This document shows positions 36,218 to 47,077 of a DNA stretch of 63,673 nt, one piece after another; the first letter of the stretch is position 1; each line of letters begins with the position of its first letter. This stretch comes from Pseudomonadota bacterium (GTDB lineage: Bacteria; Pseudomonadota; Gammaproteobacteria; Burkholderiales; Rhodocyclaceae), in the NCBI GenBank assembly GCA_018240785.1, contig JAFEFC010000009.1:1-63673 (forward strand). The letters are read 5' to 3'. The position numbers and the translations under genes are program-made. The notes under the pieces were generated by a model. The model was not told the origin of the DNA. It saw nothing but the letters and a program-made list of their open reading frames with translations, and ran no database searches.

Positions 36218-37154
36218 TGAAGGGATAGTAGCGTGCGCGGCTGGATTTCGTCCCCAGCCAGGTGGGCACGACCGCTTCCAGCGGCGTCGGGTGCAGGCCG
36301 AAGGGCAGCGGCACGCCGCTGGCGATGTTGTCGGCGCGCATCGAGCGCACGTTGTCGCGGCTCATCAGCGGTTGCGGCGCGAACTCCATCAGCGTGGCTT
36401 GAACCATTGCCAGCGATTCCGGCAAGGGGATGACCGGCCGCGGGCAGCCGACCTGCGCCGAGACGTATTCCACCAACTGGCGCAGCGTGTACACGGTGGG
36501 CCCGGCGAGCTCGAAGATCTGGCCGGCGGCGCCGGGGTCCTGCAGGCTGCGCCACACCACCTCGGCCACGTCCTCCACGTAGACCGGCTGGAAGCGGGCG
36601 CCGGCGCCAGCCAGCGGCAGCACCGGGACGCTGCGCGCGAGATCGGCGAAGAGGTTGAGGAAGCTGTCGCCGCGGCCGAAGATCACCGACGGACGCAGGA
36701 TGGTCCACGCCAGGTCGGCGCCGGTCGAGCGGATCGCCGCTTCGCCGGCCGCCTTCGAACGCTGGTACTCCGATGGCCCGTTGACGTCGGCGCCCAGTGC
36801 GCTGATATGCACCAGCCGGCTGACGCCGGCGGCACGGCAGGCGGCGACGATCTTCTTCGGCAGCTCGACGTGCGCGCGCGCGAAATCCGGGCCGTAGGGG
36901 TCGCCTGAGCGCGAATGCAGGATGCCCACCAGGCTCACCACCGCGTCGGCGCCGGTGAACAGGCGCTCGAGCGCGGCGGGATCATGCACGTCGGCCTCGA
37001 CCACCTGGGCGTTCGGCAGCAGCAGCAGATGGCCGGCGCGGCTGCGCCGCCGCGTGGGGATAAGGACATTGACTCCTTCTTCGCACAACCGGTTGGCGAT
37101 GGCGCTGCCGACGAAGCCGGAGCCGCCGATGAGTACGACACGCTTGGGTTTCAT
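36198..37154 (-). CDS. NDUFA9-like NAD(P)-binding epimerase family protein
   Basis: 318 residues. VVLIGGSGFVGSAIANRL is the Rossmann nucleotide motif, then VVSLVGILHSR, LVHISALGAD, YQRSKAAGEAAI and RPSVIFGRGDSFLN, the typical set for the complex I NDUFA9/atypical SDR group. In bacteria its function is not known; quinone or envelope links have been proposed for relatives. It starts 4 nt inside the end of slt (ATGA overlap), so the two are coupled. Confidence 0.88.
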   Translation of the reverse strand: MKPKRVVLIGGSGFVGSAIANRLCEEGVNVLIPTRRRSRAGHLLLLPNAQVVEADVHDPAALERLFTGADAVVSLVGILHSRSGDPYGPDFARAHVELPKKIVAACRAAGVSRLVHISALGADVNGPSEYQRSKAAGEAAIRSTGADLAWTILRPSVIFGRGDSFLNLFADLARSVPVLPLAGAGARFQPVYVEDVAEVVWRSLQDPGAAGQIFELAGPTVYTLRQLVEYVSAQVGCPRPVIPLPESLAMVQATLMEFAPQPLMSRDNVRSMRADNIASGVPLPFGLHPTPLEAVVPTWLGTKSSRARYYPFRRHARR

Positions 37155-39106
37155 TGCAGGTCCCTGTCGTTGGATGTGGCCACGCCCTCGAGGGTGCGCG
37201 GCGCGATGGTGCCGAGGCGGGCCTTCAGCGATTGCGGCCGCTTCTCCAGCATGGCGGCGTAGATGACGGTGTTGGTCATGACCTTGCGCACGTAGTCGCG
37301 GGTTTCGTCGAAGGGGATCGTCTCGGCGTAGATGGCGCCTTCCAGCGGCTTGTCGTCCCGCCAGCGGCGCGCGCGGCCGGGGCCGGCGTTGTAGCCGGCG
37401 CTGGCGAGCACCGGGTGGTTGTCCAGGCCTTCGAGAATCAGGCGCATGTAGCTGGTGCCCAGCAGCACGTTGGTCGCGGGATCGCCCAGCCGCCCCGCGT
37501 GGTAGTCGCGCAGGCCGATCTTGTTCGCGACCCACTTGCCGGTGGCCGGCATCACCTGCATCAGGCCCTGCGCCCCGACGCTGGAGCGCGCGGGGATCAC
37601 GAAGCGGCTCTCCTGTCGCATCAGGCCATACACCCAGCTCATGTCCAGGCCCTGGTTGCGTACCTGCGGCTCGATGATGCCGCGGTAGGGCGTGAGGTAA
37701 CGCAGCTCGAAATTGGCGTTGGGGCTGGAACGCTCGGCGGTGTTGATGGCGCGATCGTAGATATCGTATTTCAGCGCGATGCGCGCCGCGGCCGCGGCGA
37801 AGCCGTCGTCGCGGCCGCGCAGCGCCCAGTTCCACTCGCGCACGCCTTCGGTGCGCATGTCGAGGCGGAACAGGGCCAGTGCGCGTGCGAGCCCCGGATC
37901 GCTTTCTGCCTGGCGCACGTGTTCCGCACTGGCGGCGTCGCCGGTCGGCGGCGGTGCGAACGCGCGGCCGAGTTCCTCCGCGGCGAGGATGCCGTAGAAG
38001 CTCGGCTCGCCCGCGATGCGCGCATACAGCGCTTCGGCTTCCGTGCGCTTGCGCGTGGCGGCCAGCGCACGCCCCAGCCAGTAGGTCCATTCCGGCAGAT
38101 CGCGCTCGGTGGCGGGCATCGCCTCGATAGCGGTGCGCACCGTGGGCCAGTCGAGCGCGCGCAGTGCACTGCGCACCCGCCAGGCGCGTTGTTGCGCGCT
38201 CATCGGCACGTTGCCGGCGGCGCGGAACCATTCGTTCGCTTCCGGCAGCAGGTCCAGCGCGGCCTGCCAGCCGAGTACGGCGAAGGCGTAGGCGCGGTCG
38301 CCAGGCTCGAGGCGATCCTGAATGCGCAGCAAACGCACATAGGCGCCGCGCGCGTCGTCGCGTGCCATGCGCGCCAGCGCTGCGAGGGCAAGTTCGCGCC
38401 CCGCCCGCGTCACCGCGAAGTTGGCCGGCAGGCGGTCGAGGTACGGCGCGGGTGAGCGCACCGCCTGATCGAATTCACCCATGGCCGGCATGCCCGAGGG
38501 CAGCCAGGTCAGCGTGGTGCGGGCCGTCGCTGGCGTGCGCCCCTCGACCTGCCGGCGGACGCGCCACCAGACGTCGTCCTCACCCACCATCCCGAGTTCC
38601 ACCGCGGCGCGCAAGGTCGGCTCGCAGGCGGCCGGGCTGTCGATGAGCTCCGCCCATTGCGCCGCGACTTCGTTCAGCACGCTGCGATCGCCGGTCATCA
38701 ACCGGGCGGTGCGGGCGTGGCAGCGCAACTCGGTGTCTGGCACCTGCAGGTCGGGATAGACTTGCATGAAGCCGGTCCAGTCGCCGTCCTTGGCCAGCCG
38801 GCGCAGCCAGTCGCCGCGCAGGCGCTCGGCGAGCTGGCTGCCCGCCTCGGTGACGAGGAACTCGGCGAGTTCGGCGGCGGGAGGAGATTCCGGGCGTGCC
38901 AGCTTGTTGGTCAGCAGCCAGTAGCGCACGTACGGGTCGAGCACGTGCCCGTCCTGTTCGGCAGCGAGACGCTCGAGCGCGTTGCGGTCGCCGCTGCGCA
39001 GCGCGTCGCGCGCAGCCAGGATGCGCGCATCGCCGACCTGTCCGATGGCACCGCCCGACAGCAGCAGCCCCGCCGCCACGACCGCTGCCCACAGCCTCTT
39101 CTTCAT
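37151..39106 (-). CDS. slt: Soluble lytic murein transglycosylase
   Basis: 651 residues with a signal peptide (KKRLWAAVVAAGLLLSGGAIG). A long superhelical U-shaped domain is followed by the catalytic SLT domain: VYGLMRQESRF contains the catalytic glutamate (residue 499), then GAQGLMQVMPATG, NVLLGTSYM and AGYNAGPGRARRW. It cleaves peptidoglycan to 1,6-anhydromuropeptides in the periplasm. Its stop overlaps the NDUFA9-like start. It is divergent from the cyclo-ligase gene across 45 nt. Confidence 0.93.
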   Translation of the reverse strand: MKKRLWAAVVAAGLLLSGGAIGQVGDARILAARDALRSGDRNALERLAAEQDGHVLDPYVRYWLLTNKLARPESPPAAELAEFLVTEAGSQLAERLRGDWLRRLAKDGDWTGFMQVYPDLQVPDTELRCHARTARLMTGDRSVLNEVAAQWAELIDSPAACEPTLRAAVELGMVGEDDVWWRVRRQVEGRTPATARTTLTWLPSGMPAMGEFDQAVRSPAPYLDRLPANFAVTRAGRELALAALARMARDDARGAYVRLLRIQDRLEPGDRAYAFAVLGWQAALDLLPEANEWFRAAGNVPMSAQQRAWRVRSALRALDWPTVRTAIEAMPATERDLPEWTYWLGRALAATRKRTEAEALYARIAGEPSFYGILAAEELGRAFAPPPTGDAASAEHVRQAESDPGLARALALFRLDMRTEGVREWNWALRGRDDGFAAAAARIALKYDIYDRAINTAERSSPNANFELRYLTPYRGIIEPQVRNQGLDMSWVYGLMRQESRFVIPARSSVGAQGLMQVMPATGKWVANKIGLRDYHAGRLGDPATNVLLGTSYMRLILEGLDNHPVLASAGYNAGPGRARRWRDDKPLEGAIYAETIPFDETRDYVRKVMTNTVIYAAMLEKRPQSLKARLGTIAPRTLEGVATSNDRDLQ

Positions 39107-39151
39107 GCCTTAACATCCTCGCGAACAGCAACAAAACATACCACAGCAGCC

Positions 39152-39802
39152 ATGACATTTCCCTCCCCGACGTCCGATGCCGATGTCGATGCCTGCGCCA
39201 ACGTCGACGCAGCGCGCCGCGCGATGCGCGACCAGGCCCTGAAGGCGCGCCAGGCGCTGAGCGGCGAAGCGCGCGCGGACCTCAACGAGCGCCTCGTCGG
39301 CCACCTCGACGGCCTGCTCGTCCGGCTGGCGCCGGCAGTGCTCGGCTTCTGCTGGCCCTATCGCGCCGAGCCCGACCTGCGCGCTTGCGTCACCCGCTGG
39401 CTGGCACAAGGCGGTGCGCGCATCGCTGCCTTGCCGGTGGTGATCGACAAGGGGCAGTCCATGGCGTTCCGCCCGTGGACGCCGGACTGCGCGATGAAGC
39501 CCGATCGCCACGGCATCCCGCATCCGGTCGCGGGCGAATTCGTCGTGCCCGACGTGGTGCTGGTGCCGCTCAACGCCTTCGACCGGGAGGGGTTTCGCCT
39601 CGGTTACGGCGGTGGTTACTTCGATCGCACGCTGGCGCGCATGCAGCCGCTCGCCGTCGGGGTGGGCTTCGAGCTGGGGCGCGTGGCGTCGGTGCTCCCC
39701 CAGTCGCACGACATCGCCATGGACTGGATCGTCACCGAGGCGGGTGCGGCGCGGCCGCAGCCGCGCCAACCGCCGGCGGATCAGCCGAGGAACAGCCGGT
39801 AG
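39152..39802 (+). CDS. 5-formyltetrahydrofolate cyclo-ligase
   Basis: 216 residues. It converts 5-formyl-THF to 5,10-methenyl-THF with ATP. The family motif LGYGGGYFDRTLA lies near residues 150-162, with DVVLVPLNAFDREGFR before it and the basic RRAMRDQALKARQAL helix near the N-terminus. The 3' end overlaps the convergent ilvA gene by 22 nt. The start gives the usual family length, although earlier in-frame codons are open. Confidence 0.9.
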   Translation: MTFPSPTSDADVDACANVDAARRAMRDQALKARQALSGEARADLNERLVGHLDGLLVRLAPAVLGFCWPYRAEPDLRACVTRWLAQGGARIAALPVVIDKGQSMAFRPWTPDCAMKPDRHGIPHPVAGEFVVPDVVLVPLNAFDREGFRLGYGGGYFDRTLARMQPLAVGVGFELGRVASVLPQSHDIAMDWIVTEAGAARPQPRQPPADQPRNSR

Positions 39803-41298
39803 GCCGGGTTGTCGGTTTCCGCGACGTAGTCGTAGCCGAGCCGTTTCAGGAAATCGTCGAAGGCGGCCTTGTCCTGGGGCGGCACCTGCATGCCGACGAG
39901 CACGCGGCCGAAATCCGAGCCATGGTTGCGGTAGTGGAACATCGAGATATTCCAGTCGGAGCGCAGCCGCGTCAGGAAGTGCATCAGCGCGCCCGGACGC
40001 TCAGGGAACACGAAGCGGTAGACCTGTTCGTGTTCGACCTGCGGCGCGTGGCCACCGACCATGTAGCGCACATGGGATTTGGCGACCTCGTCGTCGGTGA
40101 GGTCGATCGCCGGCAGCTCGTGGCGTCCGAGCATGTCGACCAGCTTGGTGGCCTCGTTGCGGTTGTGCACCGTGACGCCGACGAAGATGTGCGCCTGCTG
40201 CGGGTCCGCGTAGCGGTAGTTGAACTCGGTGATGTTGCGGTTGCCGAGCACGCCGATGAACTTGCGGAACGAGCCGGGTTTTTCCGGGATGGTGACGGCC
40301 AGCACGGCTTCGCGCTGTTCGCCCAATTCGGCGCGCTCGGCGACGAAGCGCAGGCGGTCGAAGTTCATGTTGGCGCCGGAGGCGATGGCCACCAGGTGCT
40401 TGTCGCGCAGCTTGTGGCGCTTGGCGTATTCCTTGGCGCCGGCCACGGCGAGCGCACCGGCCGGCTCGACGATGGAGCGCGTGTCCTCGAACACGTCCTT
40501 GATCGCCGCGCAGATTGCGTCGTTGTCGACCACGATCATCTCGTCCACATACTGCTGGCACAGGCGGAAGGTCTCGGCGCCGACTTCCTTCACCGCGGCA
40601 CCGTCGGCGAAGATGCCGACCTGGTCCAGCGTGATGCGCTTGCCGGCTGCCAGCGAGCGCGTCATGGCGTCGGCATCGACGGCCTCGACGCCGATGATCT
40701 TGGTCTCCGGGCGCAGGCGCTTGATGTAGGCCGCGACGCCGGCGATCAGCCCGCCGCCGCCGACGCAGCAGAACACTGCGTGGATGGGCTGGGGATGGTC
40801 GCGCAGGATCTCCATGCCGATGGTGCCCTGGCCGGCGATGACGTCCGCATCGTCGAAGGGGTGGACGAAGGTCAGCTTCTCGGCCTTCTCGAGTTCCAGC
40901 GCATGGGCATAGGCATCGGAGTAGGACTCGCCCGCCAGCACCACCTCGCCGCCGCGCGCCGCCACTGCGTCGATCTTGATCTGCGGTGTGGTGCTCGGCA
41001 TCACGATCACCGCGCGCACGCCCAGCTTCTGCGCCGACAGCGCCACGCCCTGCGCGTGGTTGCCGGCCGAGGCGCAGATCACGCCGCGCTTGAGGGCCTG
41101 CGGCGACATCTTCACCATCTTGTTGTACGCGCCGCGGATCTTGAAGCTGAACACCGGCTGCATGTCTTCCCGCTTCAGGTAGAGGCGGTTGTGGATGCGG
41201 GCGGAAAGGTTCGCTGCGAGGTCGAGGGGGGTTTCCTCGGCCACGTCATACACCTGGGCGTTGAGGATGCGTTCCAGGTAGTCCGGTGTGGCGGTCAT
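39781..41298 (-). CDS. ilvA: Threonine ammonia-lyase, biosynthetic
   Basis: 505 residues. The PLP-binding lysine is in VFSFKIRGAYN near residue 52, and the glycine-rich phosphate loop is VGGGGLIAG near residue 180. Two C-terminal ACT-like regulatory domains cover about 325-500, as in the isoleucine-feedback-inhibited biosynthetic type. It makes 2-oxobutanoate for isoleucine synthesis. No other ilv gene is nearby. Confidence 0.94.
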   Translation of the reverse strand: MTATPDYLERILNAQVYDVAEETPLDLAANLSARIHNRLYLKREDMQPVFSFKIRGAYNKMVKMSPQALKRGVICASAGNHAQGVALSAQKLGVRAVIVMPSTTPQIKIDAVAARGGEVVLAGESYSDAYAHALELEKAEKLTFVHPFDDADVIAGQGTIGMEILRDHPQPIHAVFCCVGGGGLIAGVAAYIKRLRPETKIIGVEAVDADAMTRSLAAGKRITLDQVGIFADGAAVKEVGAETFRLCQQYVDEMIVVDNDAICAAIKDVFEDTRSIVEPAGALAVAGAKEYAKRHKLRDKHLVAIASGANMNFDRLRFVAERAELGEQREAVLAVTIPEKPGSFRKFIGVLGNRNITEFNYRYADPQQAHIFVGVTVHNRNEATKLVDMLGRHELPAIDLTDDEVAKSHVRYMVGGHAPQVEHEQVYRFVFPERPGALMHFLTRLRSDWNISMFHYRNHGSDFGRVLVGMQVPPQDKAAFDDFLKRLGYDYVAETDNPAYRLFLG

Positions 41299-41366
41299 GG
41301 CGGCTGCTGCTCTGCAGTAAAGACTCCGAGGGTATCAGCCGATCCCGCACTGCGGCAAGGCCGCGA

Positions 41367-42326
41367 TCAGTCGCCGACGTCGCCGTCGCCGCGATCGGCG
41401 CCGTGTTCGAGCGCGCGCGTCTGGCGCTCGATGAAATCCTGGGTCGAGTCGATGCCACGCAACTGCAGGATGGCGGCGCGCACCGCGGTCTCGAGCAGCA
41501 CCGCGAGGTTGCGTCCCGCGGCCACCGGCAGCACGACGCGCTGCACCGGCACCCCGAGGATGCTCTGGCGCTCTTGCTGCATCGGCAAGCGCAGCGGGTC
41601 GTTGGTGCCCGGCTGGCGCCGCTCGAGGTGGGCGACGAGGCGCAAGCGCATCTTGCGCCGGCAGGCCGTCTCGCCGAACACGGTGCGGATGTTGAGGATG
41701 CCGAGGCCGCGGACCTCGATGAAATCCTGCAGCATCTCCGGGCAGCGGCCTTCCAGCACGTTCGGTCCGATGCGGGCGAACTCCACCACGTCGTCGGCCA
41801 CGAGGCCGTGACCGCGCGAGATCAGCTCGAGCGCGAGCTCGGATTTGCCGGCCCCGGAATCGCCGGTGATGAGCACGCCGACGCCGAGCACGTCCATGAA
41901 CACGCCGTGCAGCGAGATCCGCTCGGCGAGCTTGCGCGACAGGAAGAGCCGCAGATGATCGATGACGCTGGCCGACGCCTGCGGTGTCGTGAGCAGGGCC
42001 ACGTCCCGCGACTGGCAGGCGGCGAGCACCGAGGGTGGCGGTTCGCAGCCGTCGGCGACGATGATCGCCGGCGGTCGCGCCGACAGGATCTCGGTGAGGT
42101 GATGGGTGACCTTGTCGTCCGGCTGGCGGCGTGCCCAGGCCAGTTCCGCGGTGCCGAGGATCTGCAGGCGGGTGGGATGGATCAGGTTCAGGTGGCCGAC
42201 GAGGTCGGCTCCCCAGATCGCCTCGTCGCTGACGGCAAGCTGCGCGTCGAGCCTCCCACTGACATGCTTGAGCTGAAGTCTGTCGCGCTGGGCGTCAAAC
42301 AGTTGCGCTACGCTGATCCGGCGCAT
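41367..42326 (-). CDS. hprK: HPr kinase/phosphorylase
   Basis: 319 residues. The start MRRISVAQLFDAQRDRLQL matches the family opening. Walker A GDSGAGKSEL lies near residues 154-163, then HGLVADDVVEF, and the K3 loop region EVRGLGILNIRTVFG near 203-217. It phosphorylates and dephosphorylates HPr on serine; in proteobacteria without sugar PTS permeases it belongs to the regulatory PTS with PtsN. It overlaps the 3' end of ptsN by 32 nt. Confidence 0.93.
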   Translation of the reverse strand: MRRISVAQLFDAQRDRLQLKHVSGRLDAQLAVSDEAIWGADLVGHLNLIHPTRLQILGTAELAWARRQPDDKVTHHLTEILSARPPAIIVADGCEPPPSVLAACQSRDVALLTTPQASASVIDHLRLFLSRKLAERISLHGVFMDVLGVGVLITGDSGAGKSELALELISRGHGLVADDVVEFARIGPNVLEGRCPEMLQDFIEVRGLGILNIRTVFGETACRRKMRLRLVAHLERRQPGTNDPLRLPMQQERQSILGVPVQRVVLPVAAGRNLAVLLETAVRAAILQLRGIDSTQDFIERQTRALEHGADRGDGDVGD

Positions 42327-42780
42327 CGGAGCCCCAGTTGGCGAACAGCTCGTGGAGTGCGGCTGCGTCCGGCGCGTCCGTCAGGCTCTCGCGGAAGCTG
42401 CGGTCGCTGAACATCTGCGCAAGTTCGGACAACAACTGCAGGTGCGTCTCGTTGGCCTGTTCCGGCACCAGCAGCACGAAGATGAGCCTGACGGGTTTCC
42501 CGTCCGGCGCGTCGAACTGGACCGGCGAGGAAAGTCTGAGGAAGGCACCGGCAGCTTCCTTCAGGCCCTTGATGCGGCCGTGCGGGATCGCAACGCCCTG
42601 GCCCAGGCCGGTTGAGCCGAGCCGTTCGCGTGCGAACAGGCTGTCGAACACCGTGCTGCGGGCAATACCCTGATTGTTCTCGAACAGAAGTCCCGCCTGC
42701 TCGAAAACGCGCTTCTTGCTGCTCGCGTCGAGATCGGCGACCACGTTGGAAAGTGGCAGTAGTCGGGAAATGAGGCTCAT
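42295..42780 (-). CDS. ptsN: PTS IIA-Ntr regulatory protein
   Basis: 161 residues, an EIIA mannitol/fructose-type domain. The phosphorylated histidine is His67 in GQGVAIPHGRI, preceded by RERLGSTGLG. It is part of the nitrogen PTS that tunes potassium, carbon and nitrogen responses with sigma-54-linked genes. It lies 129 nt after hpf, so a separate promoter or processing site may exist there; none is obvious. Confidence 0.93.
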   Translation of the reverse strand: MSLISRLLPLSNVVADLDASSKKRVFEQAGLLFENNQGIARSTVFDSLFARERLGSTGLGQGVAIPHGRIKGLKEAAGAFLRLSSPVQFDAPDGKPVRLIFVLLVPEQANETHLQLLSELAQMFSDRSFRESLTDAPDAAALHELFANWGSDAPDQRSATV

Positions 42781-42909
42781 GTCGGGGGGCGCGCACCGTT
42801 CTGCATGAACGGGGGCCGCGCAGGGGAGGTAGCGGTTCGGGGCGAGGGCGCGTGCGAAGCACGCGCCGATTATACGCTCACCCCGGAAGGAGGACGGAAG
42901 CGCCGGGCC

Positions 42910-43233
42910 TCAGGCCTCGGGGATCTGATGCTTCAACGAGTCGTGATGGTGGTCGTTTTGCTTCTGCTTGTATTTCTGGACCTGGCGGTCGAGCTTGTCG
43001 GCCATGGCGTCGATCGCCGCGTAAAGGTCGTTGTCCTCGCTCTCGACGAAGATGTCCTTGCCGCGCACATGCACGGTGACTTCAGCCTTCTGCTTCAGTT
43101 TCTCGATCGACAGGATCACGCTCACGCTGGTGACGTTGTCGAAGTGACGGACAACGCGGTCCAGCTTGGAGGACACGTAGTCGCGAATGGCCGGGGTGAC
43201 TTCGATGTGACGTCCGGTGATGTTGAGATTCAT
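42910..43233 (-). CDS. hpf: Ribosome hibernation promoting factor, short form
   Basis: 107 residues, beginning MNLNITGRHIEVTPAIRDYVSSKL, as HPF/YfiA proteins do. The beta-alpha fold ends in a basic/His-rich tail (KQKQNDHHHDSLKHQ). It binds the 30S subunit to form inactive 100S ribosomes in stationary phase. AAGAGGAGT precedes the start at 43233. It starts 17 nt after rpoN, the usual neighbour. Confidence 0.93.
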   Translation of the reverse strand: MNLNITGRHIEVTPAIRDYVSSKLDRVVRHFDNVTSVSVILSIEKLKQKAEVTVHVRGKDIFVESEDNDLYAAIDAMADKLDRQVQKYKQKQNDHHHDSLKHQIPEA

Positions 43234-43250
43234 GGCAACTCCTCTTGTTG

Positions 43251-44708
43251 TCAAAGCGTTTTGCGCAGACTGACCGGCGGGATATTGAGGGATTCGCGAT
43301 ACTTGGCGATGGTTCGCCTTGCGACCACGATACCCTGCTGGCCCAATAGTTCGGCAATCTTCGCGTCAGACATGGGTTTCTTCCGGTCTTCGGCATCGAC
43401 CAACTGGCGAATCAGCGCGCGAATCGCCGTCGAGGATGCCGCTCCGCCGGTGTCGGTGGAGACGTGACTGCCGAAGAAATACTTGAGTTCGAACACACCG
43501 CGCGGTGTCGCCATGTACTTCTGCGTGGTCACGCGCGAAACGGTGGATTCGTGCAGCTCGAGCTGGTCTGCGATCTCCCGGAGGGTGAGTGGCCGCATTG
43601 CCACGTCCCCATGATCGAAGAACTGTCGCTGCTGGTCAACGATGGCCTGTGACACCCGCAGGATGGTATCGAAGCGCTGCTGCACGTTCTTGATGAGCCA
43701 GCGCGCTTCCTGCAACTGGCCGGTGAGGCCTCCGCCCTGGCCGCGGTGCTGCTGCAGGATGCTGGCGTAGAGCTGGTTGATGCGCAGGCGCGGCATGGCC
43801 TCCGGGTTGAGCGACACCGTCCACCGGTTGCGTACCTTGCGCACCACCACGTCGGGCAGCACATAGCGCGTCTCCTCGGTCGAATGCTGCGAACCGGGAT
43901 GGGGGTCGAGCCGGCTGATCAGGGCCTGCGCAGCGCGCAGCGCATCGTCATCGCAGCCGGTCAGGCGCTTGAGCTTGGCGAAGTTGCGTTCGGCGAGCAG
44001 CTCGAGGTGCTTGTCGACGATCTCCAGCGCCAGCCTGCGATCGGGCGACGGCGGCAGCGCGCGCAACTGCAGCGACAGGCATTCCTGCGGCGTGCGTGCG
44101 CCGATGCCGGCGGGCTCGAGGTTCTGTACGTGCCGCAGGGCAATGGCGAGTTCGTCCAGGTCCACCTCGAGTTCCGGCGGCAGCAGTTCGAGGAGCTCCT
44201 CGAGCGTCTGGTGCAGGTAGCCGTCGTCGTCGAGCGCCTCGATGACGAAGCGCACCAGCGCACGATCGCGATCGCTCAGCGGCGATAGCGCGACCTGCAG
44301 GTCCAGGTGGTCGCGCAGCGAGATGCCCGCGGCCTGGAATTCCTGGTAGTCGACATCGTCGTCATCGTCGCGGCTCGACGAGCTGCCGCTGCCCACGCTC
44401 GACCAGTCCATGCCCTCGTCGAGGCCGGGGGCGGCGTCGCCCTCGGTGCGGGTGTCGCCACTTTCAGGGCTGTCGGTTGTCTCGCTGCTGCGCTCGCTGG
44501 TGCCGGTGGTGCTGCCGGCCGGGAGGGCGGCGGGCGCAAAGTCGCTGCCGTCGCCGTCCTCGCGCTCGAGCATGGGATTCTCGAGCAGGAAGCGCTCGAT
44601 CTCCTGGTTCAGCTCCAGCGTCGACAACTGCAGCAGCTTGATCGACTGCTGCAACTGAGGCGTGAGCGTCAGGTGCTGGGAGAGCTTGAGCTGGAGGCTG
44701 GGTTTCAT
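43251..44708 (-). CDS. rpoN: RNA polymerase sigma-54 factor
   Basis: 485 residues. Region I is Gln/Leu-rich (KPSLQLKLSQHLTLTPQLQQSIKLLQ), region II is acidic (about 60-125), and the core-binding and DNA-binding domains end with the RpoN box ARRTIAKYRE at about 463-472. It directs transcription of nitrogen, carbon and motility genes with enhancer-binding proteins. The start at 44708 is the family start; the longer opening runs into the lptB end. Confidence 0.95.
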   Translation of the reverse strand: MKPSLQLKLSQHLTLTPQLQQSIKLLQLSTLELNQEIERFLLENPMLEREDGDGSDFAPAALPAGSTTGTSERSSETTDSPESGDTRTEGDAAPGLDEGMDWSSVGSGSSSSRDDDDDVDYQEFQAAGISLRDHLDLQVALSPLSDRDRALVRFVIEALDDDGYLHQTLEELLELLPPELEVDLDELAIALRHVQNLEPAGIGARTPQECLSLQLRALPPSPDRRLALEIVDKHLELLAERNFAKLKRLTGCDDDALRAAQALISRLDPHPGSQHSTEETRYVLPDVVVRKVRNRWTVSLNPEAMPRLRINQLYASILQQHRGQGGGLTGQLQEARWLIKNVQQRFDTILRVSQAIVDQQRQFFDHGDVAMRPLTLREIADQLELHESTVSRVTTQKYMATPRGVFELKYFFGSHVSTDTGGAASSTAIRALIRQLVDAEDRKKPMSDAKIAELLGQQGIVVARRTIAKYRESLNIPPVSLRKTL

Positions 44709-44721
44709 GGGCGAGCAGGCT

Positions 44722-45430
<709 letters not shown>

Positions 45431-45444
<14 letters not shown>

Positions 45445-45880
45445 CGGGTTGCTCTTTCAGCAGCTTGCGGATCACGTCGGTCGCAAAGCCGCGGGTTTGC
45501 AGGAAGCGGGCCTGACGGGCCCACTCGCGTGGGTCTGCCGGCGACGCGCCGAACTTTGCACGCCACACCAGGCGCGCACGTTCGAGTTCCGATTCTACGC
45601 ACTCGCCAGAGAGCGCTTCGTCGACCAGTTCGCGTTCCACGCCACGTCGCGCCAGTTCGCTGCGTAGGCGCGCAGCGCCGAAGCGGCCGGCCTTGGTGCG
45701 CACCCAGGCTTCGGCGAAGCGCCTGTCTGACTGCAGCCCGAGCTCGCCCATGCGGTCGATGATGTCCGCGATCTCCGCGTCACTGCCGTGGCCCGCCAGC
45801 TTGCGCGCCAGCTCGGCGCGCGAGTGATCACGTTGCGCCAGGTAGCGCAGCGCGCGTTCGCGCAGCCTGGTGTCGCTCAT
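45431..45880 (-). CDS. recX: RecA regulator RecX
   Basis: 149 residues with the RecX three-helix repeats: [22 protein letters not shown] at the N-terminus, [31 protein letters not shown] in the middle and a C-terminal third repeat. It binds RecA filaments and limits recombination. It starts 23 nt after recA, so it shares the SOS-controlled promoter; its 3' end overlaps lptB. Confidence 0.9.
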
Positions 45881-45903
45881 GCCGGCCTCGGCAGATGCAG
45901 GCT

Positions 45904-46944
<1,041 letters not shown>

Positions 46945-47020
46945 GAGAGTGGTTCCTGAGTGATGTCCGGATTATGGCACAGAGATTGCAGGGCTGCTGT
47001 CACCGATCCCTGATGCGCGC

Positions 47021-47049
47021 AGTGTAAGACCTGTGAATTCTTACAGCAA
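47021..47049 (-). promoter_or_regulatory. recA promoter
   Basis: On the minus strand, -35 TTGCTG (47044-47049), a 17-bp spacer and -10 TACACT (47021-47026) lie about 80 nt before the recA start. The LexA box starts within the -35 hexamer and covers the first part of the spacer. Confidence 0.75.
47031..47046. promoter_or_regulatory. LexA binding site (SOS box) of recA
   Basis: CTGTGAATTCTTACAG is a 16-bp inverted-repeat site of the CTG-N10-CAG type used by LexA in gamma- and betaproteobacteria. Its position over the recA -35 region fits repression of recA-recX. Confidence 0.85.
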
Positions 47050-47077
47050 TCCCGCGCGACGAGCGGCGACGCGGCCC

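Noticed and set aside
34252-36708. An 818-codon minus-strand frame seeming to fuse an upstream protein to CCA transferase.
   Set aside because: Only the part from 35514 onward is CCA transferase; the preceding part is an out-of-frame reading of the GST and NDUFA9-like genes.
38896-41811. A 971-codon plus-strand frame across the slt, cyclo-ligase and ilvA region.
   Set aside because: It crosses three well-supported genes in the wrong frame or strand and is Arg/Ala/Gly-rich without motifs.
41367-42780. Evidence for a full sugar phosphotransferase system.
   Set aside because: Only ptsN and hprK are present, without sugar permease genes; this is the regulatory nitrogen-type PTS usual in betaproteobacteria.
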